Assembly: GCF_003576645.1 (NCBI RefSeq)
Contig: NC_044922.1
Location: 7,045,684 to 7,109,683, forward strand
Reading direction: 5' to 3'
DNA length: 64,000 nucleotides
Source of the DNA: Ipomoea triloba
Lineage: Eukaryota; Streptophyta; Magnoliopsida; Solanales; Convolvulaceae
The position numbers were made by a program, and so were the translations under genes. The notes beneath the pieces are model-generated. The model saw nothing but the letters and a program-made list of their open reading frames with translations. It was not told the origin of the DNA and did no database searches. Numbering within the stretch: the first letter of the stretch is position 1; each line of letters starts with the position of its first letter. Below are positions 11,380 through 23,960 of this stretch, piece by piece.

Positions 11380-11487
11380 TAATAATAATAATAATAATAA
11401 TAAAATAACACTGTAATAATAATAATCCAAAACTCTTAATATAATTTCGATAATATATTTATATAATAATAATAATAATAATAATAA
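11341..11487. repeat. (AAT)n microsatellite blocks
   Basis: Two main AAT/ATA trinucleotide blocks (about 11344-11403 and 11465-11487) with imperfect sequence between. Confidence 0.9.
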
Positions 11488-11560
11488 TCTATACTAAATA
11501 TAAGAGTATTATCCTCCTCCGGAATTTTCTCGCCCAAACGTAGAGGTATTTTAGTAATAT
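11488..11560 (+). mobile_element. Helitron-like 5' terminus
   Basis: After an A, the sequence starts TCTATACTAAATATAAGAG, which fits the TC(T)ATACTA-type 5' end of plant Helitrons. It continues with cctcctccggaattttctcg, a composition seen in their 5' regions. No matching 3' hairpin plus CTRR end was found, so the element's extent is unknown. The inner part (11531-11560) is about 83% identical to 13369-13398, just before the satellite. Confidence 0.45.
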
Positions 11561-11824
11561 AGTAATTATTATAATAACATAATATTAATAATATTAAATA
11601 TTATTATTATTATAGAATAATATTAATGATAGAATAATATTAATTATAATTGGTTATAATAGGTTATTAGTAATAGTAATTATGGTAATTATTTAGATAC
11701 AAAAATTATGAATGTCAATCATATATATATATATATATAGTATTATCCTATTATACCTATATGTAATTATGAAATTGACAGTTAAATACATTCATATGGA
11801 AATAGTTATTATATAAATAAATAT

Positions 11825-12160
11825 GGCTAAAGTGTCATTCCGCACCATGAACTATATTGGATTATTCATGCCGCACCAATAGCTAAATGCTTAAATATAA
11901 GAAATTTTACTATTATTATTATTTTACGATTCTGGTACCGGTTGTTGGGCTGGAAAAGGTTTAGAAGAAAAAAAAATCAAAAAAAGAAAAAGAAGAAAAC
12001 AAAAATCAAAAGTCCAAGTCAGCATAGATTACCTATAACTTGTAGGGACCTGTAAAAATTGCTAGATGAAAAAAAATTAATGGTTGTGTATCGAAATGGA
12101 CGTTATGAAAGTTTAAGGTGCGGCATGAATAAGTTCATGGTGCGGGATGACACTTTAGCC
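11825..12160. mobile_element. Mutator-type MITE, 336 bp, with 9-bp target-site duplication
   Basis: The ends are inverted repeats: the left begins ggctaaagtgtcattccgca and the right ends tgcgggatgacactttagcc, with similarity continuing for about 45-50 bp. Both sides carry the identical 9-bp direct repeat aataaatat (11816-11824 and 12161-12169). A 9-bp duplication is the Mutator superfamily signature. There is no coding capacity. The near-identical ends suggest moderate age. Confidence 0.9.
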
Positions 12161-12169
12161 AATAAATAT

Positions 12170-12640
12170 CTTACAATACTACACATTTATTTCCCTAATT
12201 TCATCATAATCCCATTATATCATCTTCATTAGTAATCATTATGCACTCCTTTCCATAACATCTTAATCCGAATATGTATTCTCCCATCTTCTTCCATTAT
12301 TGCAAAAAAATTCTCCATCCTTCCCCATAATTTTTTCTCTTTTCTCGCCAAAAGGAAGAAAAGAACTAGCAAACAAGGATTATCAACTATGAGTGTTTCG
12401 AGTGTGGGCAGTGAATTTTTATTTCTTAGGTAAGTATTCATGTTCACCAAAATACATTTACCCCAAAAGTAATCATTTTCGTAAGTGTTTATGTGCACCA
12501 TCTTTCTAAAATCCCTCAAAAATAATTTCAATAGTACTTGTGAATAATTGTTATTTGATTTATGACTTATGTAATATTTGTATGTGTATTGTATGTTTGG
12601 ATTATTGGTACAAATATTGTATATTGTGTGTTTGATTTAG
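12170..12640. other. Intergenic or intron-like, nothing firm
   Basis: AT-rich. A 100-codon minus-strand frame (12229-12531) has no recognisable domain and lies in low-complexity sequence. The right end, tttgatttag at 12631-12640, reads like a plant intron 3' end leading into the fragment that follows. Confidence 0.4.
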
Positions 12641-13120
12641 GCAGATGGAGACAAATATCCAGTCCAGGACAAAGATAAGCTAAGGAACAACTTAAAAATC
12701 ATTCAGGATTACCTTTGTTCATTTGAGTCACAGGGTTTGATAGTTGTTAACACATCAGCCGCTGCATTTCCCCAAGCACTGGATTGGCTGCATAATTATC
12801 TTTTGCAGCGCATAGAAGAAGGGATATCATCTGTTCCCAATGGAAATAGCGGGCAGGTTGCTTCAGACTAGATTACTTTGGACTGCACTCACCTGTGATC
12901 ATCGGAAGTATCGGAAAGATATGAAGGGATTTTTGTTCAAAATCAATAGGCTGCTGCTTGATGTTCTTCGCAAGATTGTAATTTTGAAGTATATTAGTTG
13001 TGTAATATGCTATCATAGGGACATCACCTCACCCAGAATTTTTAATGGGCTAGACAACATGATTTTACTGGTTGACTATGGGATATCTTCCTTCACATTC
13101 AACATGTTTCATAAAGGGTA
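12641..13120 (+). pseudogene. Broken fragment of an unrecognised host gene
   Basis: Directly after an intron-like AG, the plus strand codes 76 codons (12641-12871) of normal protein composition, including KLRNNLKIIQDYL and FPQALDWLHNYLLQRIEEG, before a TAG. A protein-like stretch resumes in another frame (12850-12980, with LLWTALTCDHRKYRKDMKGF). Base composition is more balanced than the neighbours. This looks like one or two exon remnants with frame damage. I do not recognise the family. Its position between a Helitron-like end and the satellite makes gene-fragment capture a possibility. Confidence 0.45.
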
Positions 13121-13223
13121 AAAAAACTCTTCTTTTTTTTGCCTTCAAAAAAATAATAAAAAATAGATAGATTGCATGTTCAAATTGAGTATATAAATAA
13201 TTGTAAATACAGGAGTGCCAATA

Positions 13224-13345
13224 TTGCGAGGGTATGTCTAATTAGTTTGTATAATGGGTCTAATTAGTTTGTATAATGGGTCTAATTTGGATATATAAGT
13301 GTATTCCGTCGGTACATAATGGGTCTAATTAGTATGTATAATAAT
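13224..13345 (+). repeat. Short tandem repeat, gtctaattagt-type unit
   Basis: About four imperfect copies of a unit containing aatgggtctaattagtttg, two adjacent copies being identical at a 23-bp spacing. It lies just upstream of the satellite and shares the general 'gkctaatt' flavour of the monomer, but does not align over its length. Confidence 0.7.
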
Positions 13346-13446
13346 AGAAGTGCTTGACCAATTTTTTTCGCCCAAAGTTAGAGACGTTTTAGTAATATTA
13401 AACATTTGGACAAAAATGTTATTTAAAATTAATATTCATAATGTTA

Positions 13447-16400
13447 TAAACTAAATTGACATGTTTATATACCTAATTGCAACTTTAAAAAGTTTGAGGG
13501 CCTAATTGACTTTACAGATAAAGTTTGATGGCCTATTTGATAGATTTTATACAAAAAAAAAGTGACATTTATATTTACTTGGTATTACAGGTCACTAACA
13601 GGTAATTATGCATTGATAAACTAAATTTACATGTTTATGTACCAAATTGCAACTTTAAAAAGTTTGAGGGCCTAATTGACTTTACAGATAAAGTTTGAGG
13701 GCCTAATTGACTTTACAGATAAAGTTTGATGGCCTATTTGATACATTTTATGCAAAAAAAAAAGTGACACTTATATTTACCTGGTATTACAGGTCACTAA
13801 CAGGTAATTATGCCTTAATGAACTAAATTGACATGTTTATGTACCTAATTGAAACTTTTAAAAGTTTGAGGGCCTAATTGACTTTACAGGTAAAGTTTGA
13901 TGGCCTATTTGATACATTTTAGGCACAAAAAAAAGGTGACATTTATATTTACCCGGTATTATAGGTCACTAACCGGTAATTATGGCTTGATGACTAAATT
14001 GACATGTTTATATATCTAATTGCAACTTTAAAAAGTTTGAGAGCCTAATTGACTTTACAGATATAGTTTGATGGCATATTAGATACATTTTATGTAAAAA
14101 AAAAAAAAAGTGACATTTATATTTACCTGGTATTACAGGTCACTAACTGGTAATTATGCATTGATGAACTAAATTGACATGTTTATATATCTAATTACAA
14201 CTTTAAAATGTTTGATGGCCTAATTGACTTTATAGATAAAGTTGGATGGCCTATTTGATACAATTTATGCAAAAAAAATTGACATTTATATTTATCTGGT
14301 ATTACATGTAACTAATAGTAATTATGCCTTGATGAACTAAATTGACATATGTATGTACCTAATTGCAACTTTAAAAAGTTTGATGGCCTAATTGACTTTA
14401 CATGTAAAGTTTGATAGTCTATTTGACACATTTTATATAAAAAAAAAGTGACGTTTATATTTACCTGGTATTACAGGTCACTAACAGGTAATTATGCCAT
14501 GATGACTAAATTGATATTTTTATGTATTTAATTCCAACTTTAAAAAGTTTGAGGGCCTAATTGACTTTACAGATAAAGTTTGATGGCTTATTTGATACAT
14601 TTTATGCAAAAAAGAATTGACATTTATATTTACCTGGGATTGCAGAACACTTAGAGGTAATTATGCCTTGATGACTGAATTGACATTTTTATATATCTAA
14701 TTGCAAGTTTAAAAAGTTTGAGGGCCTAATTGACTTTACAGATAAAGGTTGATTGCGTAATTGATATATTTTATGAAAAAAAAATTGACATTTATATTTA
14801 GCTGGTATTACAGGTCACACACAGGTAATGATGCATTGATGACTAAATTGATATTTTTATGTATCTAATTGCAAATTTAAAATGTTTGAGGCCTAATTGA
14901 CTTTACAGATAAACTTTGACGGCCTATTTGACACATTTTATGTAAAAAAAAATGACATTTATATTTACCTGGTATTACAGGTCATAACAGGTGGCAATGC
15001 TTTGATAACTAAATTGGCATTGTTATGTATCTAATTGGAACTTTAAAAAGTTTGAGGGACTAATTGACTTTACAGATAAAGTTTGATGGCCTATTTGATA
15101 CATTTTATGCAAAAAAAATCGACATTTATGTTTACCTGGTATTACAGGTCACTAACAGATAATTACGCCTTGATGACTAAATTGACATTTGTATGTATCT
15201 AATTGCAACTTTAAAAAGTTTGAGGGCCTAATTGACTTTACAGATAAAGTTTGACGGCCTATTTTTTATATTTTAAGCAAAAAAATGACATTTATGTTTA
15301 CCTGGTATTATAGGTCACTAACAGTTAATTACGCCTTGAAGACTAAATTGAAATTTTTATGTATCTAATTGCAACTCTAAAAAGTCTGAGTGCCAAATTA
15401 ACTTTACAGATAAAGGTTGATGGCCTATTTGATACATTTTATGCAAAAAAAATTGACATTTATATTACCTGGTATTACAGGTCACTAACAGGTAATTATG
15501 CATTGATGACTAAATTGACATTTTTATGTATCGAATTGCAACTTTAAAAAGTTTGAGGGCCTAATTTACTTTACAGATAAAGTTTGATTGCCTATTTGAT
15601 ACATTTTATGCAAAAAAAATTGACAATTATATTTACCTGATATTACAGGTCACTAACAAGTGAGTTGTTTATGTACCTAATTGCAACTTTAAAAATATTG
15701 AGGGCCTAATTGACTTTACACTTAAAGTTTGATGGCCTATTTGATACATATTATGCAAAAAAAAAAAAAAAAAGATTGGAACTTTTGGTTACCTGGTATT
15801 ACAAGTCACTAACATGTAATTATGCCTTGATGAACTAAATTTACATGTTTTATCTAATTGCAACTTTTAAAAGTTTGATGGTCTAATTGACTTTACATGT
15901 AAAGTTTGATGGCCTATTTCACACTTTTTATGTAAAAATAAATGACATTTATATGTACCTGGTATTACAGGTCACTAACAAGTTATTATGCATTGATAAC
16001 TTTATTGAGATTTTTATGTATGTAATTGCAACTTTAAAAAGTTTGAGGGCCTAATTGACTTTACAGATAAAGTTTGATGGCCTATTTGACACATTTTATG
16101 CAAAAAAAATTGACATTTATATTTACCTAGTATTACAGGTCACTAACAGGTAATTATGCCTTGATAACTAAATTGACACTTTTATGTATCTAATTGCAAC
16201 TTTAAAAAGTTTGAGCGCCTAATTGACTTTACAGATAAAGTTTGATGGCCTATTTGATACATTTTATGCAAAAAAAATTTATATTTATATTTACCTGATA
16301 TTACAGGTCACTAACAGGTAATTATGCATTGATAACTAAATTGACATTGTTTTGTAACTAATTGCAACTATAAAAAGTTTGAGGGCCTAATTGACTTTAC

Positions 16401-19400
16401 AGATAAAGTTTGTTGGCCTATTTGATACATTTTATGCAAAAAAAAATTGACATTTATATTTACCTGTGATTACAGGACACTAACAGATAATTATGCCTTG
16501 ATATCTTAATTGACATTTATATGTATCTAATTGAAACTTTAAAAAGTTTGAGGGCCTAATTGACTTTACAGATAAAGTAAGATGGCCTAATTGATACATT
16601 TTATGCAAAAAAAAAAAAATTAACATTTATATTTACCTGGTATTACAGGTCACCAACAGGTAATTATGCCTTGATGACTAAATTGATATTTTTATTTATC
16701 TAATTGCAACTTTAAAAAGTTTGAGNTTGACTTTACAGATAAAGTTTGATGGCCTATTTGATACATTTTATGCAAAAAAAATTTATATTTATATTTACCT
16801 GATATTACAGGTCACTAACAGGTAATTATGCATTGATAACTAAATTGACATTGTTTTGTAACTAATTGCAACTATAAAAAGTTTGAGGGCCTAATTGACT
16901 TTACAGATAAAGTTTGTTGGCCTATTTGATACATTTTATGCAAAAAAAAATTGACATTTATATTTACCTGTGATTACAGGACACTAACAGATAATTATGC
17001 CTTGATATCTTAATTGACATTTATATGTATCTAATTGAAACTTTAAAAAGTTTGAGGGCCTAATTGACTTTACAGATAAAGTAAGATGGCCTAATTGATA
17101 CATTTTATGCAAAAAAAAAAAAATTAACATTTATATTTACCTGGTATTACAGGTCACCAACAGGTAATTATGCCTTGATGACTAAATTGATATTTTTATT
17201 TATCTAATTGCAACTTTAAAAAGTTTGAGTGCCTAATTGACTTTTACAGATAAAGTCTGACGGCCTATTTGTTATATTTTATGAAAAAAATGACATTAAT
17301 GTTTACCTGGTATTACAGGTCACTAATAAGTAATTACGCCTTGATGACTAAATTGACATTTTTATGTATCTAATTGCAACTTTAAAAATTTTTGAGGGCC
17401 TAATTGACTTTATAGATAAATTTTGATGGCCTATTTGATACATTTTATCAAAAAACAATTGACAATTATATATAACTGGTATTACAGGTCACTAACAGGT
17501 AATTATGCCTTGATGAACTAAATTGACATTTTTATGTATCTAATTGCAAGTTTAAAAAGTTTGAGGGCCTAATTGACTTTACAGATAAAGTTTGATTGCG
17601 TAATGGTATATTTTATGAAAAAAAAATTGACATTTATATTTACCTGGTATTACAAGTCACACACAGGTAATGATGCATTGACGATTAAATTGATATTTTT
17701 ATGTATCTAATTGCAACTTTAAAACGTTTGAGGCCTAATTGACTTTACAGATAAACTTTGACGGCCTATTTGTTACATTTTATTCAACAAAAAATAACAT
17801 TTATGTTTACCTGGTATTACAGGTCACTAACAGAAAATTACGCCTTGATGACTAAATTGACATTTTTATGTATCTAATTGCAATTTTAAAAAGTTTGAGG
17901 GCTTAATTGACTTTACAGATAAAGTTTGATGGCCTATTTGATACATTTTATCAAAAAACAATTGACAATTATATATAACTGGTATTAAAGGTCACTAACA
18001 GGTAATTATGCCTTGGTAACTAAATTGACATGTTTATATATCTAATTGCAATTTTAAAAAGTTTGATGGCCTAATTCACTTCACATGTAAAATTTGATGG
18101 CCTATTTGACACATTTTATGTAAAAAAAAATGCCATTTATATTTACCTAGTATTACAGGTCACTAACAGGTAACAATGCTTTGATAACTAAGTTGGTATT
18201 TTTATGTATCTAATAGCAACTTTAAAAAGTTTGAGGGCCTAATTGACTTTACAGATAAAGTTTGATGGCCTATTTGATACATTTTATGCAAAAAAGAATT
18301 GACTTTTATATTTACCTGGGATTGCAGAACACTAACAGGTAATTATGCCTTGATGACTGAATTGACATTTTTATATATCTAATTGCAAGTTTAAAAAGTT
18401 TGAGGGCCTAATTGATTTTACAGATAAAATTTGATTGCGTAATTGATATATTTTATGAAAAAGAAATTGACATTTATATTTAGCTGGTATTACAGGTCAC
18501 ACACAGGTAATGATGCATTGATGACTAAATTGATATTTTTATGTATCTAATTGCAAATTTAAAATGTTTGACGCCTAATTGACTTTACAGATAAACTTTG
18601 ACGGCCTCTTTGACACATTTTATGTAAAAAAAAAAATGACATTTATATTTACCTGGTATTACAGGTTATAACAGGTGACAATGCTTTGATAACTAAATTG
18701 GTATTTTTATGTATCTAATTGGAACTTTAAAAAGTTTGAGGGCCTAATTAACTTTACAGATAAAGTTTGATGGCCTATTTGATACATTTTATGCAAAAAA
18801 AAATTGACATTTATGTTTACCTGGTATTACAGGTCACTAACAGATAATTACGCCTTGATGACTAAATTGACATTTTTATGTATCTAATTGCAACTTTAAA
18901 AAGTTTGAGGGCCTAATTGACTTTACAGATAAAGTTTGATGGCCTATTTGATACATTTTATGCAAAAAAAATTGACATTTATATTTACCTGGTATTACTG
19001 GTCACTAACAGGTAATTATACCTTGAATACTAAATTGGCATCTTTATGAAACTAATTGCAACTTTAAAAAGTTTGATGGTCTAATTGACTTTACATGAAA
19101 ATTTGATGGCTTATTTGACAAATTTTATGTAAAAAAAAAAAAAGAAAAAAAAACTAGTGACATTTGTATTTACCTGGTATTGTTGGTCACTAACAGGTAA
19201 TTATGTCTTGATGAACTAAATTGACATGTATATGTAACGAATTGCAACTTTAAAAAGTTTGATGGCCTAATTTACTTTACATGTAAAGTTTAACGGTCTA
19301 TTTCAAACTTTTTATGTAAAAAAAAAATGACATTTATATTACCTGGGATTGTAGGTCACTAACAAGTAATTATGCCTTGATGTCTAAATTGAGATTTTTA

Positions 19401-19541
19401 TGTATCTAATTGGAACTTTAAACAGTTTGAGGGCCTAATTGACTTTACAGATAAAGTTTGATAGCCTATTTGATACATTTTATGCAAAAAAGAATTGACA
19501 TTTATATTAAAAAAAAATTGACAATTATACTAACAAGTGAG
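13447..19541 (+). repeat. Satellite block 1, 166-170 bp monomer, about 36 copies
   Basis: Head-to-tail copies of one AT-rich monomer; measured periods between equivalent bases are 166-168 bp (for example 15071, 15239, 15405). Landmarks in each monomer: tttacagataaag, ggcctatttgatacatttta, an A-tract of 6-17 bases, acctggtattacaggtca, and taattgcaactttaaaaagt. The unit contains two related segments, gtttgagggcctaattga and gtttgatggcctatttga, about 35 bp apart, suggesting internal duplication. Monomers here are more diverged from each other than in block 2. No coding capacity. Confidence 0.98.
16223..17229 (+). repeat. 503-bp exact duplication around a single N
   Basis: 16223-16725 reappears as 16727-17229, with one N at 16726 between. 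The offset of 504 equals three monomers. Duplication of precisely the sequence on both sides of a join marker suggests two contig ends that overlap but were not merged. Confidence 0.9.
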
Positions 19542-21185
19542 GTTATCTTCCAGTAAGGTTTTTATCAATTTTTTTTTGTTTTATATTTCCCACCATCATA
19601 ACATTTTAGCCCTTAGGCTCAAAACTCATTTAATCACGAATATAGTACACACTCCACCACTTATCAAAATTTCCTCAATGCTCAAAATATAAATTCAATA
19701 CCTACCTCGTTTATAATCCAATTATACTCCATCATTTAATAAGAAAATATTTTGCTACAAATAATATAATGCATATATGATAACCTAAATAATCAACATA
19801 CAGATATAAATCATTTGTATACATTCTTACGTCCTTAACATTTTAAAAGCATTATTGATGCATATATACGAAACTACATACATAATTAATTTCTATCATA
19901 TGAACATATTTTTATACAACAAAATTACATTTCATATTTAAAATTTCATTCAACAATCATTTTTAATACACAATATAAAGGTAGTACAAATTCTCACCAC
20001 ACCGATGTGTATATTACACAAAATTATAAATTTTCCATAATTCATAATTTCTCAAGTCCATAATTTCGCAACTCATATACCACACGTATACTATGCATAT
20101 ATAACATAATTAAATATATGTATTTTCATTATAGAAAGACATATGTGTACAATGCATAACAAAATCATATATAAATGTGTATTTCACAAAAATCAAACGC
20201 ACAGTACATAAAAGGCATGAACATAAAAATGCTAAATGCATTTATTTTATATGCAAATATATTCTACGGATAGTACATAATGTATGAAGTTAAAATATAA
20301 ACTTTTTTTTTACAAAGAATATATGTACGTAAGTACAATAATATTATTTTTTTTTTTTAAGAGAAACCATACATACAGTACTAAGTAAAATAGCACATCA
20401 TATGAATCATCATCATATATCCGTAAATGTATATATTTCATATACATACTCAATCATATATACATATTACACTGCACACACAGATATATATACCCTCACA
20501 AAATACATACATCTTTTATACGAAAAATTTTGTATTTTTATACCATAGCAAATACATCATGTATATACCCCAAATCATCTACAAGGCATCCAAAAGTAAA
20601 TTTTAGTGGACATAAACACTTACCTCTAAAGCTTATTCTCCAACTTCCTCTAATCTTTCATTTGATCAATTTCCTTCTTTTGGCTTAGTAGAGAGGATTT
20701 CCACTCTAGAAGAAAAGAGAATGAATTTTTTTTTTCTGAGTAGGCATTCGGCCAAAGAGGAGGGAGAAGAAGAAGGAAGAAGAAGTCATCTTTATCCTAA
20801 TCATTATCCTTGGGTTTTAATGAAAAATAGAGAAATTTAATCAATTTAAGATTTGTAACTCCCAATTAATATCTCAATCACATTATCTTATTTAATATAA
20901 TATATTTATAATATCATTATATATATGTATACTACACACACGGTCAAAACATTTATATATGTATATATCCATACTTATAATTAACTAATACTACATATAT
21001 ATATACTTCACGTACTAACAGTACTACCATATATATATTACCATATATATATACCATACATAATTAATATACAATATATATTCGGATTGTATATTATATA
21101 CAATATATATAGCTCACAACTCACGTACTAATCAATAGTATACAACTTAATTATAATTATGTACATATATACGTATAAGCATAGT

Positions 21186-21238
<53 letters not shown>

Positions 21239-21471
21239 TAATAATGATAACAATCTTAATTATAATAATAGCCATAATGCTGTCTTACAAAAGAAATAAA
21301 ATAATATAAAATAATAATAATAATAATAATTGTTTATGCTTTAAAGATAATAATACTAGTAGTGAGGTTATAAGAAATCAATTGAATTTTGGACCCAAAG
21401 GATTTAAGAGAGTATGGAAGAGAAAGAAATATTAAGTCATAAAGAAGATAGGGAAAATACCGGGTATCACA
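19542..21471 (-). repeat. 3' LTR, truncated
   Basis: About 1,930 bp matching the outer part of the right LTR almost base for base; differences include tgtttatgc versus tttttatgc near 21330, a T/A at about 20331, and microsatellite length near 21187-21237. It begins abruptly at gttatcttccagtaagg beside satellite. The part missing corresponds to 23135-23973 of the other LTR, including its minisatellite. A CT-rich leader (minus strand, about 20820-20750) may mark the transcription start. Confidence 0.9.
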
Positions 21472-21486
21472 ATCTACCTCCGTTAA
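21472..21486 (-). other. Polypurine tract
   Basis: The minus strand reads AACGGAGGTAGAT directly before the TGTGATACCC start of the 3' LTR, the expected place for plus-strand DNA priming. Confidence 0.7.
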
Positions 21487-21491
21487 AGAAT

Positions 21492-21622
21492 GCTTCGCCC
21501 CCGAAGCACTCTCAATCCAAAAATAAAGGTCAAAATTAAATCTTATAATTCTAGGCTACAACGCCTAAGTATAGAGTGTTAAAATCTACCCTTCTTAAAG
21601 AAAAGTTACGTCCCCGTAACTT
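21492..21622 (-). repeat. Two hairpins, each linked to a polypurine tract
   Basis: gcttcgcccccgaagc (21492-21507, 6-bp stem) and aagttacgtccccgtaactt (21603-21622, 8-bp stem). On the minus strand each is followed by CTTTAA, a purine tract ending GTAGAT, then an LTR-start-like sequence (TGTGATACC, and TTTAACACTC as a decayed version). This is a repeated pol-end/PPT/LTR-start module. Confidence 0.75.
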
Positions 21623-23119
21623 AAAACAATACCTGATTGAAATAACTTTGGATGTCTACTTCGCCTCTCATCCTCTAGTTCCCGAGTAGTTCCTTCTGCT
21701 AAGTGGTTTGACCTAAAAACCCTTGTATGAAAACTCAATAATATACCACCGGAAAACAAACCTTGGATCACCGCAAATGATCTTACCTATACCTATTTCC
21801 TTAATTTACAATTATTGATACTCATCAAGATTAGGAGTCCAACTAAATTTCACAAAATTTCAATCCTTATTTTCAAAGCATCCAAAAGAAATTCAGTTCA
21901 CTCAACGATGGATCTAATGAGCCCAAACAACAATCCAATTTTCATAATTCATAGTTAAAGACTTAATTAGTCCAACAAAATTTTGCCTAAATCCATTTAG
22001 CAAATTAAATAATATAATACTAATAATTTCTCCTTCTCCAACTTATTTCCGTTACGTATAAACACTATTATCCTTTTGACTATTACTTGAGTCAACTTTT
22101 AAACTACCAGTTAAAACACATCAAGTCCAAAATTTATTGTACTCAATGCTCTTATCCACCTTTATGCAAATTTTTATGCAAATTCTTACTTAGGCTATTT
22201 AAAATAATCTATCCTTCATAATCAATACCCGAATAATTCAACCATAAAATCATCAAGTAAATCAATTATCATTTAATCCAACTTTTATCTTTAGGGATTT
22301 CCATATTCCAAATAAAATCACCGAGTTCAAGTATTTCCCCCCAAAACGTAGATTATTTCTTGAAATTTATATCAAATTTTCAACAAGTATCCGTACATTG
22401 ATTTTCAAAATTGTAATTCCTTAGTCGAGTCAATGTCCTATATTCCAAAATTCCATAACTTAGGCTCTTATATCCAAAATTACATAATCAATTCCAAATT
22501 TTTACTCAAAATATAATTTCACAATTGAACAATATACCAAATCATCAATTCCAATTATTTTTCTCAGAAATCTAAATTCTCAAAATAATAAATAATAAAT
22601 TTTTTTATAACAACACCAAGCTCAAATCTATCTCTTTTTAATGAATAAATAAACACTTCATAAATAATCCGCTAATTAAACCAATATTTCATTTATATAT
22701 AGAACCTCAGAATAAACAATTAAATAATATTATCAAGTCCAAATATTTTCCTCATAATGCATAAGAAACCAAATCCTTAATTAAATCATTAAGACCGATA
22801 TTTCCTCAAATACAAAACTCAAAAATAAATAATTAAACGCTAATAAGGTCACCAAGTCCAAATATTTAATTTCCATTAAAACATAAAATATTACCTCTAA
22901 ATTTTCTAATTTTCATTGAGTCAGATATCACCACCTACAAGTATTAGCATTCAAAACAAACATGCCACAATACCACAATCCACACATCCTCACCGCGATA
23001 CTTCCAAAAATTTTAAATTTCCTAAACAAATTTATTTCCAATGTCCTAATTGATCACAGCCTAGGCTTTCAAAATTCCATAACCTAGATTACTTCGTATA
23101 TCCCAAAAAGGTTCGAATT

Positions 23120-23131
23120 GCTCTGATACCA
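23120..23131 (-). other. Primer binding site, initiator tRNA-Met
   Basis: The minus strand reads TGGTATCAGAGC, complementary to the 3' end of plant initiator tRNA-Met, three bases after the GTGTTACA end of the 5' LTR. It fixes the element's orientation and LTR boundary. Confidence 0.92.
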
Positions 23132-23720
23132 ACTTGTAACACCCCCATTTTTCCACTTCCAAATTTATACCGAAATTTTGCTTTAATTTTTTTTTCTTCA
23201 CCAAAGGAATATAACAATCCAATTTATTCAATATCAAAACACCTAATGAGGGTGATACCGCCACACTAGTCCTCCCATGACAAGTGTAAGGCTAACCAAC
23301 CAAACCAACTTGAAATAATTATTCCAACCCAACAATAGTAATTTAGGATACATAACCAAAAGAACAACATCCAAAAATTTATCCAAAATAAAATATGTCC
23401 CAAAGAACTTATTACAAGCTATCCACCTACTACATTATACTAGCGCGCTCTTCAACTTCAAGAACTTCCTGTTATTACAAAAAAATTCAAAACAACACAA
23501 TAACACAAAATTAGCACAAAGCTAAGTAAGGATTTACTCCACCTCGTAGAGAAAACAACACAATAAAAAGATTTGAAAAATTAACAATTTTTTTTGTTTC
23601 AAACATTAGCCATAAGGCACAATTCCTCAACCATTCCAAAAATCATATATATTTTTTTATAGTAAAAACATAATCCACTTGTAAGTTAATAATTTGATTA
23701 AACCCGCTTATGGAAGAACA

Positions 23721-23960
23721 ATATCCCGTAAAGGAAGCATTCCGTCTATCCCGTAAAGGGAGCATTCCATATATCCCGTAAAAGAAACTTTCCATATCCC
23801 GTAAAGGGAACTTTCCATATCCCGTAAAGGGAACATTCCATAATGGGAGCAATCATATCCCATAACGGGAGCAATCATATCCCATAACGGGAGCAATCAC
23901 ATCCCGTAACGGGAGCATCATATCCCACAACGGGAGCAATCATATCCCATAACGAGAACA
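23721..23960. repeat. Hairpin minisatellite in LTR, about 11 units of 15-26 bp
   Basis: Units of two related types: tatcccgtaaagggaacattcca (left five) and tatcccataacgggagcaatca (right five), with a partial unit between. Each contains a short self-complementary core (tccc...ggga). Reading frames across it on the minus strand are a by-product of the repeat. It lies in the part absent from the truncated LTR. Confidence 0.9.

Larger units (their letters stand above)
21472..23134 (-). other. Internal domain without coding capacity
   Basis: About 1.66 kb between the LTRs, AT-rich, with many stops in all frames. It carries two hairpin-plus-polypurine segments at the left end and the primer binding site at the right end. 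It is too short for gag-pol, so the element is of LARD type. Confidence 0.8.

Noticed and set aside
12229..12531. Minus-strand ORF of 100 codons
   Set aside because: AT-rich low-complexity sequence, no recognisable domain, antisense to possible intron sequence.
13200..13460. Helitron 3' end (hairpin plus CTRR)
   Set aside because: No adequate GC-rich hairpin 10-12 bases before a CTRR was found; the CAGGT box hairpin followed by cactaa in the monomer is too short and too close.
23120..23160. Plus-strand LTR beginning tgtaacaccccc
   Set aside because: It sits next to the reverse complement of a primer binding site, so it is the inner end of a minus-strand 5' LTR.
23643..23896. Minus-strand ORFs with repeated GYGKFPLRDMES-type motifs
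   Set aside because: Periodic translation of the LTR minisatellite; two frames give similar repeats, as expected of non-coding tandem DNA.
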